From Cannabis sativa (lineage: Eukaryota; Streptophyta; Magnoliopsida; Rosales; Cannabaceae): a stretch of 64,000 bases of DNA. The stretch spans positions 47,239,686-47,303,685 of the forward strand of contig NC_083604.1 in the NCBI RefSeq assembly GCF_029168945.1, in the 5' to 3' direction. A program made the translations under genes and the position numbers. Numbering within the stretch: the stretch's first letter is position 1; the number at the start of each line of letters is the position of its first letter. Under the pieces are notes generated by a model. It was given only the letters and a program-made list of their open reading frames with translations. It was not told where the DNA came from and made no database searches. Shown piece after piece: positions 46,053 to 59,000 of the stretch.

Positions 46053-47735
46053 TCATGTACGGTGAGTTGTACAGGAGACGCTACTGAAGAGTAGTGTCTT
46101 TAAGTTGGTCACTGATAGTACTTTCTGAGATGTTTCCCCATTCCAGTACCTTGGTAGGAGAACTAATTCTATGTTCTCATTGTATCTGCCCATCTTGTAC
46201 GCACCTTTACTTCTGATCTCTGTCACTTGGTACGGACCTTCCCAGTTTGGCCCAAACACTCTTGTTGCATGATCTTTCGTATTCAAGAATACTCTTTGAA
46301 GAACTAAGTCTCTTATGAAGAATTTCCTCTCCTTTACTTGTTTATTGAAGTACCTGACAACTTTTTGGTGGTAAGCATGCAGCTTTAAGGTTGCTTGTTC
46401 TCTTCTTTCTTCTAATTTGTCAAGGGATACTGTTAGCAGGTGTGGTTTACTTCTTGGTCATAGGCTGCCCTCCTATGGGATGTTGGTTCCAGTTCAACGG
46501 ATAGCATTGCTTCATAGCCATAGGCTAGCGCAAAGGGTGTCTGCCCAGTGGTTGTCTTCTCGGTGGTCCTGTGTGACTAGAGTACCTCTATGAGTAAGTC
46601 GGGCCAATTTTCTTTTGCCTCTTCTAGAAACTTTTTCATAATTATTTGAGGGTCTTATTTATAGTTTCTACTTGCCCATTTGTTTGAGGGTGCGTGATTA
46701 GAGAAAAGCTTTTAATAAAATCGTGTCTGTTGCAAAAGTCATTGAACATATCACTGTCAAATTATTTTCCATTATCTCACATGATCTTCTGTGGGAGTTA
46801 AAACCGACATATGATGTTTTTAACAACAAAGTCGAGGACTGTCTTGGAAGTTATTGTCACCAATGGTTCAGCTTCTATCCACTTAGTGAAATAGTCAACT
46901 GCGACTACGGCATATTGTACTTCTCCTTTCCTTTTAGGGAGTTGACTGATTAGGTCTATTCCCCACACAACAAAGGACCAAGGGGACTGCATTAATGTGA
47001 GCTTGTTTGGTGGAGCTCTCGGGATCTTTGAGAATCTTTGGCACTTGTCACATTTTTTGACATAGTCCATTGAATCCTTGATCATAGTAGGCCAAAAATA
47101 CACTTTTATGGGTATCTTTTTGAGTAGGCTTTGCCCTGCGGCATAATTACCGTGGAAGCTTTCATGTACTTCTATCAATAGTCGTTCAGCCTCTGTCTTG
47201 GTGACACATCTTAGAAGTGGTATTGAGAAACCACGTCTATACATAACCCCTTCCAAGATTAGATACTGAGCAGTTTTCCTCCCATTTTTCTTGCTTCATT
47301 CTTGTTTTCTGAAAAGATTCCTGTCTGGAGGTACACTACTATGGGTGTCATCCAGGTTGGACTGTCATCCAGCATGTCTATTTCTTCTGAAATAGTGATG
47401 CTTGGTTCTTTTAAGAACTATATGGGTACTAAGTTTGCCTTGTCTTCCAAGGTGTTGCTGGCTAGACGAGCGAGTGCATCGGTTGTTGCAGTCTCTATTT
47501 TGGGAACTTGCCTTATAGTATAGCCTTTGAGCTGACTTAATAAGTCTTGAATCTTGCTCAAATATGCTATTATTTTTTCACCTCGGGCTGTATATTCACT
47601 TGGGACATGATTAACAACCAACTGGGAATCATTGTATATATCCAGGTAATCTGCCCGCACTTTGTGTGCTAGCTTGAGGCCAGCAATTAGAACTTCATAC
47701 TCAGCAACTTCTTTTTCCCATATTTATGAAAAATT
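46053..47735 (-). pseudogene. Gypsy (Tat-like) RNase H and integrase remnant
   Basis: Minus strand, 5' to 3'. RNase H-like EYEVLIAGLKLAHKV and DSQLVVNHV then ALARLAS occupy 47418-47735. The integrase zinc region is HESFHGNYAAG...CDKCQRFS, followed by the catalytic core start GIDLISQLP and VAVDYFTKWIEAEPL (46798-47256). A damaged middle section comes next, then FGPNWEGPYQV near the integrase C-terminus (46053-46286). Both the EYExLxxGL-type RNase H and the H2C2 integrase are typical of Tat/Ogre Gypsy elements. Frameshifts and stops break it. Protease and RT would lie right of 47735 but are absent. Confidence 0.82.
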
Positions 47736-49668
47736 CCCTTTTATCTAGGGATAATTTTATAAATACACAAAAATAATAAAAAAAAAAATACAAAAAAATA
47801 TGCTTCTATGAAATTTTAAATATTTTTACGGTTTTAAGATTTTATTTACAGAAAATACGGTCTTTTGATGTATTTTTACGTTGTACTCTTGTTATTTTGA
47901 TGTTGATTTTTTGTTATTTGTACATTATTTTTTTATGCTGTTTTGATGTCATTTTATTGTTGTTTTTCTATTACTTTCATGTGATTTTTTTGGTTTTTTT
48001 TTTTTTTTTTGTATTATTATAGAATATTGTAAAAATATTTAAAAAAAAAAAATACTTTAAACCGGACCCAAGATTTAAAGTGAGGGGGCATAATTTTTTT
48101 TTTTTTTTTTGTAAGGCAAGGCAAAAGTAAATTTAAAAAGGAAAAAAAATGTTCATGATGGAATTTAAACATTACCTCTATCCTATATATAATCTAGATT
48201 ATTATACTAAAAGTTCATATTGTCTATAAAAATCATCTTTTATTATAAATATATGTTGTAACTAACTAAAATGTATATATATTTTTTCTTCTAAGTGCCC
48301 TACCTCGCTTCTATGTGGATCGCTCCTATTTAATCTGTAAAAAGTTTATCAAAAATTTAGAGCATGTTTAGTATTATTTTTTGTTTTTTGTTTTAAGTAT
48401 GTTTAGAAATGAGAATAAAAAATTATTTTTGAAGTTTTCAAAACACAAGTCCCATTTGGTTAGCGTTTTTTAAAAACAATATTGATCAAAAGTGAATTGT
48501 TTTTTAAAATAGAAAACAACATTTTGTTGTTTTCAAAATTTTTATTTTTTGTAAATTTGTTTTCTAAAAACTATTTTTAAAAAATAATTTTTTAGTTATG
48601 ATGTCAGATAATGCAGGTAATTTTCTCTCTTATCTAACTAACCAATGCAGGTAATTTTCTCTTTTATCTAACTAACCGAGGCACACAGGAATGAATGGGA
48701 CAATTCAAGAATTTTATGAAAAAATGTAACAGATATCTTACCTCCCATAAAAAAAAATAACAAAAAAAGAAAACATCGAAAGCTATACGAGTTGAAGAAA
48801 AAAGCTTCTAATTTCAGTTGACTAAATCTTGTCTTTAATTAAATTCCTACACCGTTTTCATCATTAAAAAAAAAATCTGAAATTAGGATATCTTTCTCTC
48901 CAAAAAAAAAAGTAAATAAATAAATTATTATATTTAGTCCAATTATTCGCTTTTTAAACCAGCAGGTGATTTTAATTTGGGAGCTAAACTACAGGCTAAA
49001 GGAATGATGATACACCTATTGTTTTGTTTTGTAATTTATATGGACTGTTGTTTATCTATTTATTACATATACTTTAACCAGAATCGCTTATGAAAAATTA
49101 CTAGTGTAGTGGTTGCCCACGTAAAATTTCTTATGAATAACAATCATCCAGGGACACCATACCATGGAATATATATAAACTTTTCCAGTTTTGCTTGTGA
49201 ATTAATGGTGGATTTCAATCCCGGTAGGACTTATTTAATCAATTTATATTATAAGCCAACTTATTAGGTGCCTGACTAAAGACTTTTTCAGTTTTGTCTA
49301 CTTTTATATAATTGAATTTAAAAAATATAAAAATAGATATGAGACCAACAGCGCTCGTCGAAAATCCAAACCAGTTATATTGAAACGAACAACATCCCTT
49401 TTTTCTTCCATAGAAAAGAAAAATGAAAATCCCATTAATTAATATGGCCGATTGTCTGGTATTATATTAGGCTCAGCCGCCACATGAATTCATATATACA
49501 CAAGAGACTAGCCCACCGAATAACATGTATAAGTATCAGATTTTCACGAACTAAGCTACTTACTAAGTTTTTCTTTCGTCTTCGTTGATAATATAATCTT
49601 CTCCTACACTACTCAGCAATCCACATATCATTTGATATTTTCTTTTAATTTGGTCCAAAAATATTAAG
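47736..49668 (+). promoter_or_regulatory. AT-rich upstream region of gene B
   Basis: No coding. It contains long A and T runs (for example 47990-48012 and 48088-48111). A 34-bp tandem duplication ATGCAGGTAATTTTCTC starts at 48611 and 48645. A GTTTTCAAAA/TTTTTAAAA-rich segment at 48360-48600 resembles a decayed MITE. The block at about 49465-49525 is shared with the flank of gene A. No core promoter can be fixed. Confidence 0.45.
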
Positions 49669-52555
49669 ATGGAATATTTATTTGATGATGATGAACCCAT
49701 AATAGAACGACGTTTAGAGAGTAAAAAGAGTATAGGAGTTGGAACAATTAGGCCTTCTTCTTCTTCTTCTCCTTCTCCTAATAATGATAAAAAATCTTAT
49801 GGTGGTCTTTGTAATAGTCGTTCGGAGTCATTCCGGACATTGGAAATGGGTGTACCCAAGTCTGAAGCTGCAGAAGTGAGATTAGCTTGGATTCGTTCTC
49901 AGATCATTGGGGGCAATTATGAAGTGGAATATGATTCTCCTTTTGGCAAACGAACCATTGTTTATGCAGATCACACCGCTTCTGGCCGATCTCTTCTCTA
50001 CATTGAAAACTTCATCATCAATAATGTTCTTCCTTTCTATGGTACGTACGCACTCAATCCACCCCACCCCTTCCACTACTAACTACCTCTTCTTTTATAT
50101 ATTTACAATTACATTGTTATTAGGCATCTTAAATTCTTAATCACAAAAGAGCGATATATTTTGTATTTCTTACTAAATTAATATTAATATATATATATGA
50201 CACTTTGTTAATGGTTTGAACACTTGTATTATGTATAATTGTATATTATATGTCTAACTAGCTCATCCACTATATAATATGTTAATATATATGTACCATA
50301 CGTGTGTAGGGAACACACACACGTGCGACAGTCACGTGGGTCTCCGAACGACAAAAATGGTTCATGAAGCAGGGAACTACGTGAAAAAATGTTTGGGAGG
50401 TGGAGAAGAGGATGCCCTCTTGTTTTGTGGGTCAGGTACCACTGCCGCCATAAAGAGACTCCAAGAGGTTATGGGGCTTACAGTGCCATCCATACTTAGA
50501 GAAAGAGTGATGAAGAGTCTAACCAATGAAGAGAAATGGGTTGTTTTTGTTGGACCTTTTGAGCACCATTCCAACCTTCTCTCATGGCGACAAAGCTTGG
50601 CTGAAGTAGTTGAGATCGGTTTAGACCAAAATGGGCTATTAGATATGGAAGCTTTAAGATTGGAGCTTGAGTCTTATAAATATGCAAATAGACCTATTTT
50701 GGGCTCTTTCTCTGCCTGTAGTAATGTCACTGGGATTTACTCTGATACAAGAGCAATTGCCCAACTTCTTCACAAGTATGGAGGCTTTGCATGCTTTGAT
50801 TTCGCAGCTAGGTACATGATCCACTTTTAACACCCAACCAAACAATTGATGTTATTATTTTATATATAATTACTATATATTTGTATGCAGTGGTCCGTAT
50901 GTTGAGATAGAGATGAGATCAGGGGAGATGGAGGGATATGATGCTGTTTTTGTGAGCCCACACAAGTTTGTTGGTGGGCCTGGAACCCCAGGCATACTCT
51001 TAATGAGCAAGGCCCTATATCAGCTCAGGACTTCACCCCCATCAACTTGTGGAGGTGGAACTGTTGCTTACGTTAATGGCTTCTCTGAAGAGGTAATTAC
51101 ACACCCACATCTTCTTCTTCTTCAAACGTGGGACTTAATACTCTTTATGAAGAGAGGTGTAATACCAATACCATCATGCTTACTCTATTATGAAAAGAGG
51201 TATCAGGGAGGAAATGTTAAAATGGTAGAAATAGTTATATAATATCTTCATACACGTATCAAATGTTTAATGTGTTGATAGCATAGAAGTCCAGCAAGCG
51301 ATGTCACTACTTGTGATAATAAGCTCTATTTTTTTTTTTCCTTACAACAAGCGATGTGAAATAAAGTAAACAAAGTAATATTACTACATGAATGCAGGCG
51401 ACAATATATAATGAGGACATTGAAGAAAGAGAAAATGCTGGAACACCACAAATAATACAAACAATAAGAGCAGCATTGGCTTTTTGGGTGAAAGAATACA
51501 TTGGTTATGAAGTGATTGAGAGATATGAGCATATGTATGCAGAAAAAGCACTAAAGAGGCTTCTTTCGAATAAGAACATACAAGTATTAGGAAATACTAG
51601 TGTTAAACGACAAGCCATATTGTCGTTCCTCGTTTATTCCACAACAAATTCTTACTCAACAAACCTTAAAAATGGGCGTCAAAGTGACAGCAGAGAAGAA
51701 GGGCTTTACATGTGGGGAGAGACTGGAAACAATAGAGGTAAGCCTCTTCATGGAGCTTTCGTTGCAGCCCTCCTCAATGACCTCTTCGGTATCCAAGCTC
51801 GTGGCGGTTGTGCCTGTGCAGGACCCTATGGTCACAGTCTGCTCAAAATTGATGAGGCTAAAGCTCATGCCTATAGATCTGCCATAAAAGAGGTGAGCAC
51901 TTTTTAAATGCTTTATAACAACATGAATCACAGCACAGCTATAAAATTAAGTTTGAAAACCCTATTGTTTATAGCTACTTAATTTGCTTTCCATAAATTA
52001 CACTAATACTAAACTGCAAAATTGACAATCAATGCATAAACATAGTACATGGGATTCTCATTTCTGATAATATTCTTGTTACAAAAGGCATAACTAAACC
52101 GTGTTTCTCCTTAATATGAATAGGGCTACGCTGGAGTGAAACCTGGGTGGACAAGAATCAGTTTTCCCTATTTTATGTCCAATGAGGAATTTGAGTTCAT
52201 TTTGGCAGCATTGGAATTTGTAGCTACTTATGGACAGCGGTTCCTCACTCTCTATAACTTTGATTTGAGAACAGGTAGTTGGACTGCCAGAGACAAGGGA
52301 ATTTTATGCCTCATCAAGGATAATGCTTGCAATGTTCATGGCAGGCCTCTTGCAAATAGTACAAATGCAGCAGAGGTGAAGAGCGAACAACTCAAAAAAT
52401 CCAAAAACGTAGAAGCTAAGGAAAATGGAATTGTCAATAAGTTTGAGCTGTATTTAAAGACTGCCGTTGAGATTGCTCGTCAACTGCCCAAGTTCCCTCC
52501 ACAGCGCAAACTTCAGGGAGAATTAGATCTCAACATTTTGTCATTCAGAGTTTAA
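49669..52555 (+). CDS. Gene B: class-V aminotransferase / cysteine desulfurase-like PLP enzyme, 5 exons, 667 aa
   Basis: Exons are 49669-50041, 50310-50811, 50891-51092, 51398-51892 and 52124-52555. GT-AG introns of 268, 79, 305 and 231 bp join 2004 nt in frame to a TAA. Exon order, phases and motifs mirror gene A: DHTAS (about 101-105), EHHSN (209-213), the PLP lysine in SPHKF (Lys317) and the SufS-like cysteine in RGGCACAGP (Cys499). The N-terminus is 15 residues longer than in gene A and includes a Ser-rich run. Exons 2-3 and intron 2 are almost identical to gene A, whereas exons 1, 4 and 5 are clearly diverged. Its short introns make it the structurally cleaner copy. A role in sulfur or amino-acid metabolism is inferred from the fold and cysteine only; the substrate is unknown. 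Confidence 0.9.
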
Positions 52556-53320
52556 TCCAATTCTTTAAAAGGCTAATACAACACTTGACATTGTATGTCT
52601 TTGTTCTCTAATTTATTCATTCTAAGTTATATCTGTAATTGCTGAAAAGTGTTGTTGCATTTCTCCCCCTCCCCCGACATGCCCTCTCTTTCATGTGCGC
52701 TACAAATTAATAAGAAACTACCTTTCTACTTCTTTGGTCGATTAAGCCCCTCCTCCTGAGTACATAGCAATTGCTATAGCGTTCTAGTTCCTAAATATTT
52801 ATAATATGGCGAGGAATCTAGTCGTAAAGAAATCTGTAGAGCTACCAACCATTAAACATACCATGTATCCTCAAAATATCTACCATCCAGTAATCCTTTG
52901 CCTGCAAAAGTAGAATAACACAAAATTTTAGCTAATTATAAACAAACTCGAAAGGAAATGTTAATCTGCAAGAGTGAAGACTTATTAGAGAAATTTCCCC
53001 AAAGTGGGATGAGCTACAGGTTCACCGATCAAATACAATGCACAAGTTAATTGATGAATCCCACAGCTACACTCAGGTAACCGGAAACTTAAACGCTACT
53101 GAAGAGCTAGAATTAATCTAACAGCCAACTATATTAAGCCTCCCTTGGCCTTTTTTTTGTCCTCACACTGTATACCCAATAAAGAAATGGTGGCCCTTTT
53201 TTCTCTTTCTCATGAGACAATTCAAGCAGCATATGCAGTTGCTCCTTGGCATTCCCTTTGATTTCATAGTGGAAACAATATAGAATAAAATTTCCAAATA
53301 GTAGGGAAAGATGTTTACTT
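52556..53320. other. Intergenic region between two convergent genes
   Basis: Gene B (+) and the FtsH-like gene (-) end 765 bp apart, so this stretch should hold both 3' UTRs. No ORF, repeat or RNA gene was recognised. Confidence 0.6.
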
Positions 53321-55994
53321 TTATAGAAAATGGCTGGCCATTAGAAGTTGAGGTTTTTGTTTTTCTTCTTCAACCACTGCTGAAGCTTCAGCTTTCATGT
53401 CTTCAATCTTTTTTTCCCAAATGTCATCTATCAACTTCCAGGTTTCATCATTCACCTTCTGGGTCTGTAAAATAATTAAAAAGGAAAAAGAAACAGTCAC
53501 ATTAATTGTTGAAGAAAAAACATATAGCATAACCCCAGCAGCATAGTGTCTCAGATTACCTCCATAGGTCTGGCTGCACCAAACGTTGCAAATCCAACAT
53601 TTCCAGGTGCAAATGTAACCCGACCAGGAAGTGAAACCCCATGTATTCCCCATCTCCCTGCATATATTAGGGCTCCATATTCATCCACTGGACTCACAGC
53701 CGGCTGGGCAATTTACAAAATCATTTATCATAATATCATTAGAGTTGGAAAAGTGAACTAGTACACTGCATCAAAATGCATCCACTGATACATATGAACA
53801 AGTCAGGTACAGGGAAAAGAACAATGTAACCCATAATAGCAAGATTTAAGATGCGTATTGAAAAGCTATTACGAAAAATAAATTGCATTCTTGGAATAAT
53901 AGGGAAGACATTTCCATTTGAACCAAATAGCTTTGTAATTCATAACCAATTTAGTGCGAAGAAAAAAATCGTAATTCATAACTATATAAAAGAAATTATG
54001 TTGACAACTACCTGGGGTATTCGAGCAGTCGTTTTATAAATATCCCAAATTTCCTCAGCTCCAATTTCTCCCTTTTCAAGTAGCACGTCTGCATAATAAA
54101 AAGATATGGCAAGTATTCAAACATTACAATTTGTTATCTAAAAGTCAATCTAGTTTCGATAATGTAAACTCAAGCAAAGTAATTAGAGATCAAAGTATAC
54201 ACTGTCCCAGTATTGGTTGGAACTACAATAAACAAATCATAAACACTAGTCACCTGTGATTGTCTCCGCAGCTAGATGGTACTCCCTCAACACAGATGAA
54301 CATTTATCAACAGCATAACGCATATATTCATCCCTAAGTGCTTCAAGCTTAGCTGCAAGCTGTTGAAATGGAGCAAGGCACGAATGTTAGTTATGTGAAA
54401 TAGTCCTATCTAAAAACTTAATTGGGAAATGAAGTGCTTTGCTTTAGCTCAGCAAGGCAAACTGAGTTGTAAGTTTCATAAATGTAATATGAATACACAT
54501 AATTGCATAACAGAAGTTCTAAAGCTAATTTCAAATTTATGAAATTACTAGTTCTAAGTCATAAAAGCACAAACTAAATTCTTTATAAGTTTAAAATAAA
54601 AATTCCTAATCCTAATCAATAACATAAGAGTAGAGCTTAAAGTCTTAATCAACTTAAAAGACTAAGGAATCCTCATTTTCATGATCATTATCATCACTGT
54701 TGAGATTTTCTAAAAATGAAAGCTTCAGAAAATAAGTATAGCATCACACAAATGGGACACTGAGAATAGAAGCAGGTAAAGGATGTCTTATTTATTTGGA
54801 ATTTGGATTTTACTTTTTGTGGCATAGACAGACCAAGTTTAAAAGCCAAACATGTAATCAGAACACTTTTTTTTAAAAAAAAATAAATAAATAATTAATT
54901 AAAAAAAAAAAGTGAAAAACCAATCAGTCATTCTTGAATACAATTTTTAGCCCTAAAGACTTCACCAATATGAGGCTTAACCCTCACACGCCTCAGAGGC
55001 AATAGCCTCGAAGGCATAAGCGAGGCCTGCTGAGGCTTAGCTTCTGAGGCATTTTTGGAGCACCTCACCCCAAGGCATCAGCCTCAATAGCTTTCTTAAA
55101 CCATGGTCCAATCAACAAATGCAGGGACTAAAATTCAAATACTTGGAAAACACAAGCATACATTGGGTACGAGATCACTCTGATTCCTGTAGAATGCTTT
55201 CCCAAAAGCTGTCATTCCAGTCTGCAGGATTAAAAATTCTGCCAGCCTCGAAGCTTCTAATGTTGCCTTCGATGAGATCCAACAAAGATTGTCAACCCCA
55301 AACATCTCCTCCTCAATAACTCTTGCTACAATAAAAAATGTAGCCAATGAACTCTAGTCTTTGATAAGCATTATTGTTAAAAAACATTAAAAAAAAAAAT
55401 GAAATTACAGAGCTTAAGAACATACCTACAAAAAAATTAATTAATTACAAATATGAAATAAAAAGCATTTGAAAGCACCAAAATCAGGAATAAACGACAT
55501 GCATAAGGCAATGATTAAGAACATAAACAGCAGGCAATTCAATTTCAAACTGTTCCACCATTTGTAACTATTTAAGCGTCCATGGCTACAATATCCATCA
55601 ATAAATCAATTAGCTGACCTTATCCCTTAACAATCACCTTAAAAAAAGTTTCCCAGTGTATAGTCTAATTCCAGGAGTTTAACCTAGCCATGCAGCAAAA
55701 GAGCCCTAACCTTTGGCTAAACAAAGAAAGTGACAAATGCGCCAGGAAAGTTAAATTTCATCTGTAAAATAAAATTTGTAACAAACTTGGTAGGAGTAAT
55801 TCTTGTTTAAAGGACTGGGGACACAAATGGTCTCCTCCAACTTGCATGATCCAATTAGCCTTTTATTGTATTACGATAATACAACCATCATAACTAGGAT
55901 TGATGCTCAACTTCTTCCAAGAAGTTGATAAGATGAAAAATATTCTCATAATCTTAAAGACATGACTATAACAAAGAAATATCAAACATAGTAA

Positions 55995-56043
<49 letters not shown>

Positions 56044-59000
56044 CTTAAGTCTAAGCTTCTTGGAACAAATGAAAGCAAATACTTTTGAGAATTACCCCTG
56101 ACCGGCTTTGGGCATAGGCAGCTAGGCCTGTGCCTAAGGTCCACTTAGTACAAGGGTCCAAAAAAAAAATTCCCTTTTAGATTATATTTTTTTTACTGAT
56201 TTTATAAAATACCACATTTTTTTCTAAATAAGAGCCTAAAAAATCTTTTTCCTATGCCCACTATATTTAGGGCCAGCCCTGGAATTACCCAAGTATGAAA
56301 TGGTACATTTATTTACAATAATCTAGACATGAAAAAATAGCTATAGAAATAATTTTATAAACACTTCAGATCCTGATAATAGTAGGTCTGGATTTAGAAT
56401 TTACAGATTCCAAAGTTAAAGGAAGCAAATATTTAGATTAATGCAACCAAAGATGTAATGACAAAAAAAAAAGGAATTAATAAAAGAAGGAACTGTTAAA
56501 GTAATGAACAAAGGCAAACCCCTGCAGCATTATGATTTTGTCATCAAAGTTTATCTTTGTAACTTACGAGCACATGCACGCACTATAGAGTTCACATAAT
56601 CTGATTTTCTTGCGAAGACCTTGCCCGGAATGTCATTATAACACATATTTGGCTGACTACGAATTGATTTTATATCCGTCTGCATACAACAGAAAAGGGT
56701 GTAAAATTACAATGTTTTAGGCATAAAAAGAGTTTAAGAAACTGAATAATAAAGGCAGCCCCGTGACCTGGGTAAATGGACGGTAAGGATTTGGAAAGTA
56801 GCAGGCAAGGACAGCAACAGCTGCTTCTCTGTATGCCAACCTTAATTTTAGATCCTCTGGGATTTCAGTATTATCTTCCTGACCTGTTTCAAATGTGCCC
56901 TTTTGCTGCAAAAAAGATTAGACAAAAACAAAACAGAAATGACAATATCAGGAAACAGCTACACAGAAGTTTTAGAAGGCATGAGGTAGCCCAGGTAGGT
57001 GATATGTTCTTGGAAGGCACTACTAACCCTTTTCAAAGCTTCTAGCAGCTCATCTCGACCAATGAAATCTAAATCTTTCCTTGCAGTCAAAATTCCAGCT
57101 TCATTACTGTTATTAGAATGATTAGCATAAGCCTTTTTAACTATTGATGCGGAACAGATAAGAAAAAAAAATTTGGATTAAGCATTTACAGTATGTTCTG
57201 CAGTTCTGCCCCAGTAAAATCTTCAGTAAGCTCTGCTATTTCCTGAAGGAGAACATCCTTCTCCTCCTCAGAACGGAAATATTTATTTCTAGCGTGCACC
57301 TGCCATGCTCAAAGTATTAATTACAAAACTAAAATGGTATCTATACCAACAATGCTGCCAACAAAAGAAAGATAAAATGGGGAAGGGGGAAAGCGTAAAA
57401 AGAAAAAGGGAAGGAGAAGTAAACCTTCAAAATAGCCAATCTACCATCCTTAGATGGCAAACCAACTCTTATGATCTTGTCAAAACGACCCTTTCGCAGA
57501 AGTGCAGGATCAAGAATATCCAGTCTATTTGTGGCACCTATTACCAGTACCTAACAAACCCAAATTGAACAATCAAAACCAGTTAACTCCATTAAAGCCA
57601 AGCAGAATTTGAATATAAACCTGTGAGGTAGAAACTTTAAATCCATCCATCTCTGTCAATATCTGAAGTAGACCTTGTTCCCTTTCTGCACCACCCTATA
57701 CAATAATCAATCACAATTTTAGATAGCATTATACAAAGTAAGAGCTATAATTGTTTTCCACATGGTATGTTTACAGAGTAAATATGGTTTTGCAGCCAGT
57801 ACCTCATCAACTTTGAACTATATCACACTAAATGAAGCTTTTCAAGTACCAAGTTAGAACTTGGAGATAAATCTCAAGGTGATCCTTTAAAACATATTTA
57901 TGCACATTTTAATCTTGTCATTTAAAGCTTTGGAAGCTCTATTTACTTATTTATTATTTTTGAAAAGAAACTGAACTTTGTCAGGCTCTAAATAGATTCT
58001 ATAAATCCAATAATTTCATAAAACCACCACTACCCTTACCTACCTTACCACTAGTTGTACAACATAATTGCTGTTACAATGTTCCTGAACAACCTTAAAA
58101 ACCAATTTTTTTAAAGTAAAATAAAGGTACCTATTGATATATTGATATTAGAGTAATAAAGAGAACAAGTTTGTTGGGCATTCGAGAGACCCAGCTCTCT
58201 CCCAAGAGCTAATGCTCACTTTAACCGAATAATTCTCTCCCCAAAACCCCTCTATAACTCTCATATATATACTATCTCAATACTCCCCATTACAATGACC
58301 AATGTACCCTTTTTATTTATCCTAAGGCCTAACAATACCGGCCATCCAAACTTGACCTTGTCCTCAAGGTGAAGAACAACAAGCTACCACAACAGTGTTT
58401 GTCCAAACCAACCATTTGCGAGAAAGCATTGGAATGAGAATTCGGGCCATCGCCCTCTATCAAAAATCCAGCAAGTAGCTGTGAAACTACCCGCCTGGTC
58501 GTAGCACGAATCTGAAACTATAACTTGTGCTCGTCCTCTATCAAAGAACCAAGCCAGCAAGTGCATTCGGTGAGCCACAGCCATGACATGCCCATATAGA
58601 ATGCTATTGAAGATGTGTAACACCCACTCACGATATGAAGCTGAAAATGATCATTTGTCACAAACCCAAAAGCAACCAGCCATCCGAAACTACAATGAAG
58701 AACGAGAGATTCCAGTCATTGCACATGAAACAAGAATTCCTAGTGCTAAAATGTAAGTTGAAGCAAGTTGCAATTCCTTGGCTCTTTCAAATACTCCTAG
58801 GCCAAGAGTTCACAATAATATTTCTTTGTGTGGCAGAAATCCAATCCAATGAACACAGTGAAAGTTGGAATACTTATGTCATCAAAATACAATGTGCCCT
58901 GGTAGTTGTGTCTATCAAGAGCAAAGGGTTCACAACAATATTTCCTTCTTCTTCTAATCGCACGAAGCTTCTTTTAGAGCTGCGACTTGTCGATTGCGAC

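Noticed and set aside
54955..55085. GAGGC-rich segment in FTSHI4 intron 12
   Set aside because: GCCTC/GAGGC words recur (possibly a decayed short repeat), but no termini, poly(A) or promoter boxes could be found to call a SINE.
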